This document shows positions 1 through 7,402 of a DNA stretch of 43,185 nt, piece after piece. The notes beneath the pieces are model-generated. The model was given only the letters and a program-made list of their open reading frames with translations, was not told where the DNA came from and made no database searches. Source of the DNA: CAYLPU01 sp964385635 (GTDB lineage Bacteria > Chloroflexota > Anaerolineae > B4-G1); assembly GCA_964385635.1 (NCBI GenBank), contig CAYLPU010000041.1, positions 1 through 43,185 of the forward strand, read 5' to 3'. The position numbers were made by a program, and so were the translations under genes. The number at the start of each line of letters is the position of its first letter. The first letter of the stretch is position 1.

Positions 1-11
1 GAGGCAAAATA

Positions 12-1064
12 ATGAGCAAGTTTGAAAAGTATCTCGCCCTGTGGGTTGCGCTTTGTATGATCATCGGAGTCGTGCTATCCCGAACAGTACCTGGGATAAG
101 TGAAGCCATTGATTCCTGGCAAATCCGTGGTATTTCCATTCCCATTGGCATCTGTTTGTTTCTGATGATGTATCCAGCCTTGCTGAATCTGCAAGTATCT
201 GAACTAAAGAAACTGAAGAACAATCCCAAGCCGATCATACTGAGCCTGTTTTCAAACTGGGTGGTCGCGCCTTTGGTGGCGGCAGGGCTGGCGTATCTGT
301 TCTTGAGAGGCAACGAGCAACTCATTGTGGCTGTGATCTTGCTGGGTTCGAGTCCATGTACTGCGATGGTCCTCGTCTGGGGCAAGCTGGCCGAAGGGAA
401 CCAGGAGCAAAATGTGATCAACACGAGCCTGAATACCATCACCATCATGGTGCTTTACGTTCCGATGGTTTCACTATTGACGGGAATTCAGAACATCCCT
501 ATAGACCGGGTACTCCTGGCTGTTTCTGTCCTTGTCTTCATCGGAATTCCATTGATCCTCGGAATCATAAGTAAGAGGATTCTGATTAGGGCCAAGGGAG
601 AATCGTGGTTCGAGAATACATATCGCCCCATCGTCGGAAAGATTGCTATTGGGGCTCTTCTGATGACGCTCATTGTGCTCTTTTCGCTAAACGGACAGGT
701 TTTGATCGATCACTTTGATCAGTTGTTGTTGGTCTCGGCTCCGCTACTGCTTGGCTTTGTCGTTGTGGTTGGATTCAATCTTCTGATCACCAAAGCCTTT
801 GGATTAGAGTACAGGGAAGCCATTACCACGGTCATCATCGGGTCATCAAGCCATTTTGAGATCGCCATTGCCACTGCGGTAGCCATGTATGGCGTGGGTT
901 CGTATGCGACGTTGGGAACCACGATGGGCCTGTTTTGGGAAGTGCCGATTATGTTGGGCCTGGTTTTCCTGGGCAAAGCCCTGAGGAAAAGGAACTTTTG
1001 GGATGGCAGGAGTTTGAGGATCCGGCGGCCCGTGAGAGCAGGGGGGCGGGTGAAAAGAGATTGA
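12..1064 (+). CDS. acr3: ACR3-family arsenite efflux permease
   Basis: Predicted inner-membrane arsenite exporter of the ACR3 (bile/arsenite/riboflavin transporter) family. It has about ten hydrophobic segments over residues 8-325. The motif GSSPCTAMVLVW around residue 112 carries the conserved transmembrane cysteine (C116) that ACR3 pumps need for As(III). A GAGG ribosome site lies just upstream of the ATG. The family normally ends soon after the last helix, near 'RKRNFW' (about residue 329). Here roughly 20 extra arginine-rich residues follow and read into antisense DUF1573 sequence, so the natural 3' end seems to have been replaced at a recombination junction. Base composition is less GC-rich than the genes to the right, consistent with transfer. 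An upstream arsR, if present, would lie outside the window. Confidence 0.9.
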   Translation: MSKFEKYLALWVALCMIIGVVLSRTVPGISEAIDSWQIRGISIPIGICLFLMMYPALLNLQVSELKKLKNNPKPIILSLFSNWVVAPLVAAGLAYLFLRGNEQLIVAVILLGSSPCTAMVLVWGKLAEGNQEQNVINTSLNTITIMVLYVPMVSLLTGIQNIPIDRVLLAVSVLVFIGIPLILGIISKRILIRAKGESWFENTYRPIVGKIAIGALLMTLIVLFSLNGQVLIDHFDQLLLVSAPLLLGFVVVVGFNLLITKAFGLEYREAITTVIIGSSSHFEIAIATAVAMYGVGSYATLGTTMGLFWEVPIMLGLVFLGKALRKRNFWDGRSLRIRRPVRAGGRVKRD

Positions 1065-1424
1065 ACGGGTGGGGTCGTTGGTGGCAAACCACACCAGCCG
1101 CACCACCTCCCCTCGGGTTTCGTGAAAGTCGGGGTCAAAGGTCACCGTCAGGTCGGCGCGCTGGCCCGGCGGGATGATGCTGCTCGACAGTTCTGCCACA
1201 GTGCAGTCGCACGAAGTGACCAGGTTGCTGATCACCAGGTCGGCAGTGCCGGTGTTCTGCACAGCGAAGATATGCGCTACATCCCGTCGCCTGGAGATGC
1301 GACCAAGCAGGCGCGATTGAAGGGACCTGTGTCCAGTTCGCTCTTTGCTCATTTTGCTCATGGGGTATGACAACTCCTCTGGCGTTCCAGAGGAGGAGGC
1401 GACCTCCCGGACGACGCTTTTCAC
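1065..1424 (-). pseudogene. Truncated DUF1573 domain protein
   Basis: The minus frame encodes a recognisable DUF1573 (Ig-like, extracytoplasmic) core: 'VQNTGTADLVISNLVTSCDC', then 'IIPPGQRADLTVTFDP', then 'FATNDP'. Homology stops after TNDPTR, one strand short of a full domain, exactly where the acr3 coding end begins. The frame stays open to about 846 but there it only shadows acr3. No signal peptide or convincing start is visible; ATGs at 1361 and 1424 are possible, and a GAGGAG lies some way before 1361. DUF1573 proteins often accompany redox or metal proteins, and it follows the YHS gene on the same strand. I read it as a gene fragment cut at about 1062-1067. Confidence 0.6.
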
Positions 1425-1464
1425 ACAATTGCCAGGACAGTCGCCCCTCTGGGCGAGAATGAGA

Positions 1465-1656
1465 TCAGCAGCAGTGGCACATACCGTGGTCGTGCATCTC
1501 CTCGCCCTTCTTGAGGTACTTCTCGGGATCCTTGTCGAAGGCAGCCTTGCAGCCCGGGGCGCAGAAGTAGTAGGTCTGCCCCTGGTACTCGGCCTTGGCC
1601 GGAGCCGTTTCGAGGTCCACCATCATCCCGCAGACTGGATCCTTTACCATCTTCAT
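1465..1656 (-). CDS. YHS-domain metal-binding small protein
   Basis: A 63-residue protein that is essentially one YHS domain: DPVCGMMVD at the N-terminus, then 'YQGQTYYFCAPGCKAAFDKDPEKY'-type core residues (key Cys at positions 8, 31 and 35). YHS domains bind transition metals and occur alone or in heavy-metal ATPases and mercury/copper proteins. The C-terminal tail HDHGMCHCC adds further metal ligands. Its ATG overlaps the stop of the FTR1 gene (ATGA) and it has its own GAGGAGGT ribosome site, so the two are translationally coupled. A cytoplasmic metal-handling role beside the iron permease is inferred. Confidence 0.85.
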   Translation of the reverse strand: MKMVKDPVCGMMVDLETAPAKAEYQGQTYYFCAPGCKAAFDKDPEKYLKKGEEMHDHGMCHCC

Positions 1657-2513
1657 CTTGCCTCACCTCCTCTCTTCAAGAGTTTAAGCACCGGTTTCCG
1701 CAGTGGAACCATCGTCCGGCCCCGCTGCCAGCCAGCTGCGCCGACGCCGACGAAATAGACGCCGTAGGCGATCACCTCCAGCAGCGACGGGTTGCCGTTG
1801 TAGCCGAAGAGCGCCTTGAGGAACGTTCCCACCGCGCTGTGCTCGTCGAGGATATAGTTCACGTCCCACACGTGCTCGACGAAGGTGGGAAGCAACGCCG
1901 CCTCCTGGAGTTCGTGCACACCATACGCCACCAGCCCGGAGGCAAAGAGTATCAGCGGCACGCCTGTCACGCGGAAGAAGGTGCGCACGTCCAGCCGTTT
2001 GCCCGCAGCGAACATCAGCCAGCCCAGCGCCACGGCGACGATCAGCCCCAGCGCAGCGCCGACCAGGGTCTGTGTGGGGGTCGCGCTGAAGGCGGCTGCC
2101 GTCAGAAAGAGCACTGTCTCGATCCCTTCCCGCACGACAGCCACAAATGCCAGGCTGAACAAAGCCCACGCACTGCCGATGGTGGCAGCCCGGCGCACGT
2201 CCGACTCAAGTCCGGCCTGGACCTGCCGCCCCTGGCGCTGCATCCAGAAGATCATCCAGGTCAGCACCCCGGCGGCCAGCAGCATCGCCACCCCTTCGAA
2301 GATCTCCTCGCCACGCCCATCAAAGGCCACTCCCAGCCGGTTGAGCGCCAGACCAGCGGCGACGCTCACGACAATGGCCACCACCACACCGGCCCACACC
2401 GGCCTACTGCGATCTGTGCGTCCCAGTTTGCGCAGCACACTCAACACAATGCCCACAATTAAGGCGGCTTCCAACCCTTCCCGCAGCGTAATCAATGCAG
2501 AAGCAAGCATCAT
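1653..2513 (-). CDS. FTR1-family iron permease
   Basis: A 286-residue polytopic membrane protein with about seven hydrophobic segments. It has the two signature motifs of the FTR1/EfeU iron permeases: REGLE at residues 11-15 and REGIE near residue 126, each inside a helix. These Glu pairs carry iron across the membrane. Unlike some relatives it has no large N-terminal periplasmic domain. It sits between a rhodanese lipoprotein (19 bp upstream) and a YHS protein (4-bp overlap), forming a three-gene minus-strand unit. No EfeO or EfeB partner is visible, so the electron or ligand partner is unknown; the rhodanese or YHS proteins are candidates by position only. Ferrous versus ferric substrate cannot be told from sequence. 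Confidence 0.9.
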   Translation of the reverse strand: MMLASALITLREGLEAALIVGIVLSVLRKLGRTDRSRPVWAGVVVAIVVSVAAGLALNRLGVAFDGRGEEIFEGVAMLLAAGVLTWMIFWMQRQGRQVQAGLESDVRRAATIGSAWALFSLAFVAVVREGIETVLFLTAAAFSATPTQTLVGAALGLIVAVALGWLMFAAGKRLDVRTFFRVTGVPLILFASGLVAYGVHELQEAALLPTFVEHVWDVNYILDEHSAVGTFLKALFGYNGNPSLLEVIAYGVYFVGVGAAGWQRGRTMVPLRKPVLKLLKRGGEAR

Positions 2514-2531
2514 TGTCCTCCTTGTCTCGTT

Positions 2532-2963
2532 TCATCGTCTCAACAACTCGTAACCGGCCGCCTCCCAGGCCCTCATTCCCCCGTCTACCTCCATCACGTT
2601 GGTGTAACCCAACGAGGCCAGCGTTTCGGCTGCCGAAGCACTCATCGAGGCACTGCGGCAATAAAGGACGATGGTCGCGTTTTTATCCGGGAGTTCATCC
2701 AGGTGGTTCGTGATCTCGTCGAAGGGGATGAACAGGTCGGTCTGAGGGATTTCGCCCTCATAAGGAATGTGGACGTTGACCAGGGTAAAGTCCTCGTTCT
2801 CAAGCTCAAGCTCAAGCATCCTGGTCAGTTGCTCCACGGTGACGTCAACGTAACCACCGGCGTTCTGTGAAGAGACCGATGCCGGGGCCTGGGAGCAGGC
2901 CGTCCCGAGCAGCATCAACGCAGTAAGTATCGCTACCGGCAACCAAATTCGCCGTGTAATCAT
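2532..2963 (-). CDS. Rhodanese-domain lipoprotein
   Basis: A 143-residue exported protein. The start at 2963 is chosen because AGGAGGT lies 7 bases before it; an upstream ATG at 3002 lacks a ribosome site. The N-terminus (MITRRIWLPVAIL...LLGTACSQ) is a lipoprotein-type signal with Cys as the likely lipidated residue. The rest is one rhodanese domain: VNVHIPYEGEIP, then the active loop YCRSASMS with the catalytic Cys, then 'VDGGMRAWEAAGY'. Rhodaneses carry persulfide sulfur or act as redox adaptors. Here it would sit outside the membrane next to the FTR1 permease. The partner is unknown. Confidence 0.85.
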   Translation of the reverse strand: MITRRIWLPVAILTALMLLGTACSQAPASVSSQNAGGYVDVTVEQLTRMLELELENEDFTLVNVHIPYEGEIPQTDLFIPFDEITNHLDELPDKNATIVLYCRSASMSASAAETLASLGYTNVMEVDGGMRAWEAAGYELLRR

Positions 2964-3063
2964 CGTTTCAACCTCCTGGTTATTATGCTTCCATCGTATC
3001 ACAGCAGTTGCGCGGTGACCAGAGGGGTTTGGCCTGTTTCCACACCCGCTAAATGGCGGGTAC

Positions 3064-3104
3064 AGAAAAAGGGTTCCCTGCCGACGGGCGGTCGGCAGGG
3101 AACC
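3064..3104 (-). terminator. Intrinsic terminator of the hgcB operon
   Basis: A perfect 14-bp stem (3072-3085 pairing with 3091-3104, loop of 5) is followed on the minus strand by CTTTTTC. It lies 28 bp after the stop of the 48-residue ORF, so it ends the hgcB-HEAT-ORF transcript. A smaller ACCCGC/GCGGGT hairpin (3044-3061) lies just beyond. Confidence 0.85.
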
Positions 3105-3132
3105 TCGTCCTCCCAGACGTTTCTCTGCTGTG

Positions 3133-3279
3133 CTAGATTCGTAACCTGGTCAGATTATCCTCACCCAGTGGCGAGACCAGGATCGCTTCATTCAAAGCAG
3201 CGCAGTCTGTCCAATAGTGCACCTGTACTTCATCTCCCTCCGCATCACTATAAAGTAGAGCGATTGCCTTCGGATTCAT
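3133..3279 (-). CDS. 48-residue protein coupled to HEAT gene
   Basis: A small ORF starting MNPKAIALLYSD and ending NLTRLRI. Its ATG overlaps the TGA of the HEAT-repeat gene (ATGA), and it finishes just before a strong terminator; both support a real gene. The product is acidic and probably soluble, with a Trp and one Cys in the middle (HYWTDC). I do not recognise a family. Its position as third gene behind hgcB and the HEAT protein suggests a role in the same process, which is inference only. Confidence 0.6.
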   Translation of the reverse strand: MNPKAIALLYSDAEGDEVQVHYWTDCAALNEAILVSPLGEDNLTRLRI

Positions 3280-3572
3280 GCTTCGCCTCTCAGCATCCGC
3301 AGGGCCTCCCAGGCCCGCGAACGAACTTCGTCGCTCTCATCCGTCTGGCTGGTTACTTTGAGCGCCGGGATCGCAGCCTCGTCTCCCAGTTCGGCCAGCG
3401 CCCAGGCTGCCGTCCAGCGTACATCCTCGTTCTCATCCGCCTGTAGGAGCCGGATCAGAGCCGGTACCACGCTGGCATCGCCCAGCCGTCCCAGTTGCCA
3501 GGCCGCGTGGGAACGCACACCCGCCAGACTCGATTCCAGTTTCCGCAGCCAGTCAGCCACCGTCTCCGCCAT
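3276..3572 (-). CDS. Small HEAT-repeat protein
   Basis: A 98-residue all-helical protein with about two and a half HEAT/PBS-lyase-type repeats, seen as 'VRSHAAWQLGRLGD', 'VRWTAAWALAELGDEAAIPAL' and 'VRSRAWEALRML'. Such repeats form short solenoids that bind proteins or phycobilin/Fe-S type partners; no catalytic residues are expected. It is 23 bp downstream of the hgcB-like ferredoxin and overlaps the following small ORF by four bases, so all three share a transcript. A scaffold role for the ferredoxin is possible but unproven. Confidence 0.85.
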   Translation of the reverse strand: MAETVADWLRKLESSLAGVRSHAAWQLGRLGDASVVPALIRLLQADENEDVRWTAAWALAELGDEAAIPALKVTSQTDESDEVRSRAWEALRMLRGEA

Positions 3573-3595
3573 CGCCCCCTCCTAACCGTCACTGA

Positions 3596-3898
3596 TTACT
3601 TGTCTGCGGAACAACACGACGATCCGGTTTCAGGCCCGCAGGAAACCTCTTTCTTGCCAAGCAGGGCGGCGCAGATCATGGCGGCAGCACACCCCACGCC
3701 GCTATCCACCGTGATTGCACCCGCCGGGCAGTTGAGCTGGCAGGCCCCGCACTCCATACACGCTCCTGGGCGGACGAGTTGGGCCACGCGGCCGTTCATA
3801 GCAAACACAGCATGCGGGCAGACGATGACGCACATCTCACAGCCGATGCACAGCTCTGGATCGTATCGGAGTGTGTTGAGTGTAGATGCAGCAATCAT
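3596..3898 (-). CDS. hgcB: HgcB-type 2x[4Fe-4S] ferredoxin
   Basis: A 100-residue ferredoxin. The start at 3898 has AGGAGG six bases upstream. Two cluster motifs are clear: CIGCEMCVIVCP (Cys 17, 20, 23, 27) and CMECGACQLNCP (Cys 47, 50, 53, 57). The CMECGAC form, the following SGVGC with Cys 70, and the vicinal Cys pair at 95-96 (SSCC) are hallmarks of HgcB. HgcB reduces the HgcA corrinoid to Co(I) and may bind Hg(II) in mercury methylation. Normally hgcB directly follows hgcA; here hgcA lies about 3.5 kb upstream on the same strand with a two-component system between. HgcB-like ferredoxins also exist without HgcA, but both being in this window favours the genuine pair. It leads a three-gene operon with its own promoter. 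Confidence 0.85.
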   Translation of the reverse strand: MIAASTLNTLRYDPELCIGCEMCVIVCPHAVFAMNGRVAQLVRPGACMECGACQLNCPAGAITVDSGVGCAAAMICAALLGKKEVSCGPETGSSCCSADK

Positions 3899-3943
3899 TA
3901 TGATCCTCCTGGCACTCGAATCAGAATGAGAGCGATTGTCACA

Positions 3944-3971
3944 AGTATACCTTGTCAGTGTCATAGGTAAA
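3944..3971 (-). promoter_or_regulatory. Putative sigma-70 promoter of hgcB
   Basis: On the minus strand a TTTACC (-35) and TATACT (-10) are separated by 16 bp, about 45 bp before the hgcB start. It lies just after the terminator of the kinase operon, so hgcB probably has independent transcription. Confidence 0.5.
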
Positions 3972-3973
3972 CG

Positions 3974-4005
3974 AAAAAATTTCGCTGATGATCGCGCAGA
4001 TCAGC
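3974..4005 (-). terminator. Terminator after the two-component operon
   Basis: On the minus strand GCTGAT pairs with ATCAGC around a short loop (3984-4005), followed by AAATTTTTT. It lies 30 bp past the kinase stop codon and separates the kinase transcript from hgcB. Confidence 0.65.
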
Positions 4006-4035
4006 ATGAATGTGAGGCTGGTTGGTTGTTGTCAT

Positions 4036-5445
4036 TTAATGCGAGGGGAGATCGAACCGCACGGTTGTCCCCTGTCCAAGCCCGTCGCTGGTGACGGCAA
4101 TCGTGCCGTGGTGCGCCTCGATGATGGCGCGGGCGATGGCCAGCCCCAGCCCCGTGCCACCTGTGACGCGACTGCGGGATTGGTCGGTGCGGTAGAAGCG
4201 GTTGAAGATGTGGGGCAAATCGGCCGAATCAATCCCCACCCCATCATCTGTCACCGAAATCCCCACATACCTGCCTATTTCCATTGTTGCCGCAACGGTG
4301 ACTCGCCCGCCCACCTCCGTATGCTGAAGCGCATTGTGTATGACAATGCCCAACGCCTGACTCATCCGCATCCGGTCGAGATTGAGCATTGGCAACTCTG
4401 GCAGCGGTTGCAGCGATAAAGCGATCTGGTGCGCTTGCGCTTGTGGCTGCCAGCGTTCCACTTCGGTGGCGAGCAATTGGTAGATCGAGCACGGTTCGAC
4501 AGTGAGCCGCAGTTCGCCTGAATCGGTTTCGGCCAGCCAGTTCAAATCACGCACCAAATTGCGAAGCATATTCACTTCCTGAATGATGTTATCGGCCGCT
4601 CGTGTGGGCGTTTGCAATCCATCGCGCAGTCCAGTTGCTTCCAATCGGATGAAGCTCAGCGGCGTGTTGAGTTCGTGCGAGACATCATTGATCAGCCGCT
4701 TGCGCAAGTCGCGCTGTGTTTGCAGGGCAGTTGCCATCTGGTTGAATGCCACGCTCATCTGCCCCAGTTCGTCAGAGGAAGTGACAGGGAGCAAGGCAGT
4801 ATTGCCATGTTGGGCAATCGCTTGGGTGGCTTGGGTCAGTGCTGTGACAGGGGCGGTGATGCGTCTGGAGAGCCAAGCGGCCAGCAAGAGGGCGATGGCA
4901 GCAGTCAGCAGTCCGCCAATGGTTGTGGTGTAAAGCATGCCTTGAAGAAATCCATGCGATTCGGCCGCCAAAAATTCACGATTCACATCGACATAAGCAA
5001 ATCCCACAGGCTGGCGGGTGTGTAGATCGAATATGGTGGCACGCTGTCCATCCAATTCTGGTGCGACCTCACCCCGTACCAGCTCGGAAAAGTTATCTTG
5101 TAAGACATATCCCTCGACATCAACGATGACAACACGTATAGGGTCTTTATGGAAGAACTCAAAGGTCCCTTCTTCAACTTCCTCGGACCTCTCCTCTACC
5201 AATACCTCATCGTAGAGATAACCTGCCTCAAGCAGAGCTACTTCCAACGTTTCCCAGCCATCTATCAAGGTATACTCCTGACTCAAATTCTGGGCTAAAT
5301 TGTTTGCTTCATCGCTACTGAGCTCGGCTATAAATGCGCCCAATCGCCCCCGCGTTGTATAGTACCCAACACTCACACTAAGCAAGACGGTGAGGACAAC
5401 GATCAGGATAAATGCGCCCAGAAAGCGCCAGCGTAACGACATCAT
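4036..5445 (-). CDS. Membrane sensor histidine kinase (BaeS-like)
   Basis: A 469-residue kinase. There is a membrane segment at residues 8-30, an extracytoplasmic sensor loop to about 165, a second membrane segment at about 170-192, then a HAMP linker. HisKA follows, with the phospho-accepting His in DVSHELNTPL near residue 255. The ATPase has an N box (VIHNALQHT), G1 (DDGVGIDSADLPHIF) and G2 (GGTGLGLAIA). The loop is rich in acidic residues, including a run EERSEEVEEG, which would suit a cationic ligand, but the signal is unknown. Its ATG overlaps the stop of the response-regulator gene, so the pair is co-translated. The gene is less GC-rich than the Fe-S operon nearby. Confidence 0.93.
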   Translation of the reverse strand: MMSLRWRFLGAFILIVVLTVLLSVSVGYYTTRGRLGAFIAELSSDEANNLAQNLSQEYTLIDGWETLEVALLEAGYLYDEVLVEERSEEVEEGTFEFFHKDPIRVVIVDVEGYVLQDNFSELVRGEVAPELDGQRATIFDLHTRQPVGFAYVDVNREFLAAESHGFLQGMLYTTTIGGLLTAAIALLLAAWLSRRITAPVTALTQATQAIAQHGNTALLPVTSSDELGQMSVAFNQMATALQTQRDLRKRLINDVSHELNTPLSFIRLEATGLRDGLQTPTRAADNIIQEVNMLRNLVRDLNWLAETDSGELRLTVEPCSIYQLLATEVERWQPQAQAHQIALSLQPLPELPMLNLDRMRMSQALGIVIHNALQHTEVGGRVTVAATMEIGRYVGISVTDDGVGIDSADLPHIFNRFYRTDQSRSRVTGGTGLGLAIARAIIEAHHGTIAVTSDGLGQGTTVRFDLPSH

Positions 5446-6119
5446 ACATCCTCCACGACAAATTTGTAGCCAGCACCATAGACGGTTTGAATCGGCTGGT
5501 GACCATCTACAGTAAGTTGCTTACGCAGACGATGAATGTGATTGTCGATGGCACGATCAAACCCATCAAAATCGTTGTTGAAGGCGAGGGCGATTAGCTG
5601 GTCGCGTGTGAGCACCTGGTTCGGATGACGCATGAAGGCGGCGAGCAGGGCGAATTGTGCGTGACTCAAGTTGATCGGTTGCTCGTTAATCGTCACGCGC
5701 TGTGTCGTTTCATCGATGGTGACGTTGCCACAAGTCAGAATTTGCTGAACTTTGTCATTGACACGTCGCAACACGGCTTGGGCGCGGGCCACGACTTCTT
5801 CGGGGTCGAACGGTTTGACGACATAGTCATCCGCGCCGCTTTCCAACCCGTTGATGCGGTCGGCGTGTGCATCCCTGGCAGTGAGCATGATGATGGGAAC
5901 GTCCGATTCGCGGCGCAAGATGTGGCAAAGCTCTATTCCATCGAGGCGGGGGAGCATCAAATCAAGCACAATCAGGTCGGGGGCAAGGGTGCGGGCAAGG
6001 GCGAGTCCTGTCTCGCCGTCGTGGGCAACTTCGGCCGAAAACCCCGCCCGCTCAAAATAAACCTTCACCCAGTTAGCGATCCGTGTATCATCTTCAACAA
6101 TCAAAATCGTGCGGTTCAT
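5442..6119 (-). CDS. OmpR-family response regulator
   Basis: A 225-residue two-domain regulator. The start at 6119 (MNRTILIVEDD) is preferred because the receiver domain begins there; an ATG at 6185 would add 22 unrelated residues. The receiver has the acidic pair in VEDD, the phospho-Asp in VLDLMLPR and the conserved Lys in DDYVVKPFDPEE. The C-terminal half is a winged helix (VLTRDQLIALAF ... IDNHIHRLRKQL, then VYGAGYKF). It pairs with the overlapping kinase. The FxLYD lipoprotein gene directly upstream on the same strand is a plausible operon member and possible target or sensor accessory. Confidence 0.95.
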   Translation of the reverse strand: MNRTILIVEDDTRIANWVKVYFERAGFSAEVAHDGETGLALARTLAPDLIVLDLMLPRLDGIELCHILRRESDVPIIMLTARDAHADRINGLESGADDYVVKPFDPEEVVARAQAVLRRVNDKVQQILTCGNVTIDETTQRVTINEQPINLSHAQFALLAAFMRHPNQVLTRDQLIALAFNNDFDGFDRAIDNHIHRLRKQLTVDGHQPIQTVYGAGYKFVVEDV

Positions 6120-6250
6120 ATCAATACTCAAATGAAACAACTCAAACGCGATGCCTGTTGAGCACCGCGTCTGAGTATCGTACATGTCTGCGAATGAACT
6201 GCTGTTCGCTTCTAAATCGAAGGCATCAGCATCATTCGCCTTGGTCGCAT

Positions 6251-6781
6251 TTAACCGCTGCCTCCTTCACCGCCGCTACCGTGTTCGCCGCCACCTTCAC
6301 CACCACCAACTTCAGCATGGGGGGTCCACCCGTCAAACGCCTGGCTTGCTGCTGGTAGTGTCACATCTACCTTTTCACCGGGAGCGAGGTCAACCGGGGT
6401 CGTTGGGCCAAGTTCTATTCCGTTTGACAAGTGAACTTCAACCCGAACTTGTTTCAAGGTATTGCCTGTGGTGTTTTCCACCGTGCCGTTGAAGGAATTG
6501 CTTTGCGCATCGTAGGTCAAGATCAGTCGGGCACCGTTTCGGACCACATCGTATATCTCGTTTAGAGCAAGTGCAGCGCCTGACTCTTCATCGCGGTATT
6601 CGCCGCCTCCTTCGCCGCCACCGCGTTCGTGTTCACCCCAACTCACCGTGGGGCTGCCCGAGTCTTGGCTTTCGCCGGTTCCGGCATCACTTGAACAGCC
6701 GCTAACAACGGCTGCTAACACGACGGCAATCAACGCCAACATCAGTACGACATTCGTATTCAACAGTTTCTTGTTTTTCAT
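6251..6781 (-). CDS. Gly/Glu-rich FxLYD lipoprotein
   Basis: A 176-residue lipoprotein. After a lysine-rich start and hydrophobic stretch, VVSGCSSD provides the lipobox. The middle (about residues 75-150) resembles an FxLYD/beta-sandwich domain: SFNGTVENTTGNTLKQVRVEV ... LAPGEKVDVTLP. Both flanks are low-complexity, with Gly/Glu/His runs (GEHERGGGEGGGEY and a C-terminal GGGEGGGEHGSGGEGG type tail). It has a GAGGTGA ribosome site. It precedes the two-component genes on the same strand. The Glu/His-rich tails might bind metal ions, which is inference. A TATAAT box lies at 6838-6843 on the minus strand. Confidence 0.75.
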   Translation of the reverse strand: MKNKKLLNTNVVLMLALIAVVLAAVVSGCSSDAGTGESQDSGSPTVSWGEHERGGGEGGGEYRDEESGAALALNEIYDVVRNGARLILTYDAQSNSFNGTVENTTGNTLKQVRVEVHLSNGIELGPTTPVDLAPGEKVDVTLPAASQAFDGWTPHAEVGGGEGGGEHGSGGEGGSG

Positions 6782-7142
6782 TGTTTCACCTCATTTAGTT
6801 TATTGGTTTTTTGAGGGTATTTCCCTCATTGCTGCCAATTATAGGGGTGAAATGTCGCACAAATATGTCAGACGGAGATACAATCGTGCGGCAGCGGAGA
6901 CAAAGCTGTCGTTGTTTTAGGGAAAAATCTGTCTGGGAGTTGGCACTTTGCTTTGGTTGGGTCGATTTTTGGTATTGATCCTGCATGCCGCGGAGTTAAA
7001 TTCGGCGTAGCTTCTTGGGTTTTGGGTATAGGCTAATATACTTGCTTCGTACAGATCAAAATTCCTAACTATTAGTAGGCGGAGTCCCACGCCAGCACTA
7101 GAACACACGTGCTAGAGAGAGTCCTCCTACCTATCGCTATCG
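6782..7142. other. AT-richer intergenic stretch
   Basis: No credible gene on either strand. It is clearly more AT-rich than the flanks. It contains the likely minus-strand -10 box for the lipoprotein gene (attata at 6838-6843) and a small AGCAC/GTGCT hairpin near 7095-7115. I looked for an attC or attI site next to the integrase remnant and did not find a convincing one. Confidence 0.5.
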
Positions 7143-7171
7143 TTTACATTTCCGGAATTGCCTTGTATAGT
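7143..7171 (+). promoter_or_regulatory. Sigma-70 promoter before integrase remnant
   Basis: TTTACA and TATAGT, each 5/6 to consensus, with a 17-bp spacer, lie 73 bp before the GTG of the integrase remnant. Transcription from it would run toward the 3' end of hgcA and produce antisense RNA. Confidence 0.65.
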
Positions 7172-7243
7172 AGATTCTCATCTTGATCGCGCATAGTATA
7201 AAGCAGAAACCACTGTCACGCAAATCCGTTTTCAGGAGGAGCA

Positions 7244-7398
7244 GTGCAACACCGTTCCAAACGTCTCTTGGATCGCGTTCGTGACGCCATACGTCTCAAG
7301 GGCTACTCCATCCGTACCGAACAAGCCTATGTGACTGGATCAAGCGCTTCATTCTCTTCCACGGTAAACGCCACCCACAATTAGCATCCCGCGTATAA
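7244..7398 (+). pseudogene. 5' remnant of integron-type integrase
   Basis: A GTG start with AGGAGGA four bases upstream opens a frame reading LLDRVRDAIRLKGYSIRTEQAYV, the start of the SAM-like N-terminal domain of IntI/XerC-type tyrosine recombinases (IntI: RLKHYSIRTEQAYV). After YV the match continues only in the next frame as DWIKRFILFHGKRHPQ, so one G is missing at about 7331-7334. The homology then stops near 7385 and a stop follows at 7396-7398. The core-binding remainder and the catalytic domain are absent. It is wedged between the end of hgcA and the lipoprotein island, and probably marks an old integration or deletion endpoint. Confidence 0.8.
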
Positions 7399-7402
7399 CT
7401 TC

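Noticed and set aside
7060..7243. attC or attI site beside the integrase remnant
   Set aside because: Small inverted repeats exist, but no RYYYAAC/GTTRRRY pair in the correct arrangement.
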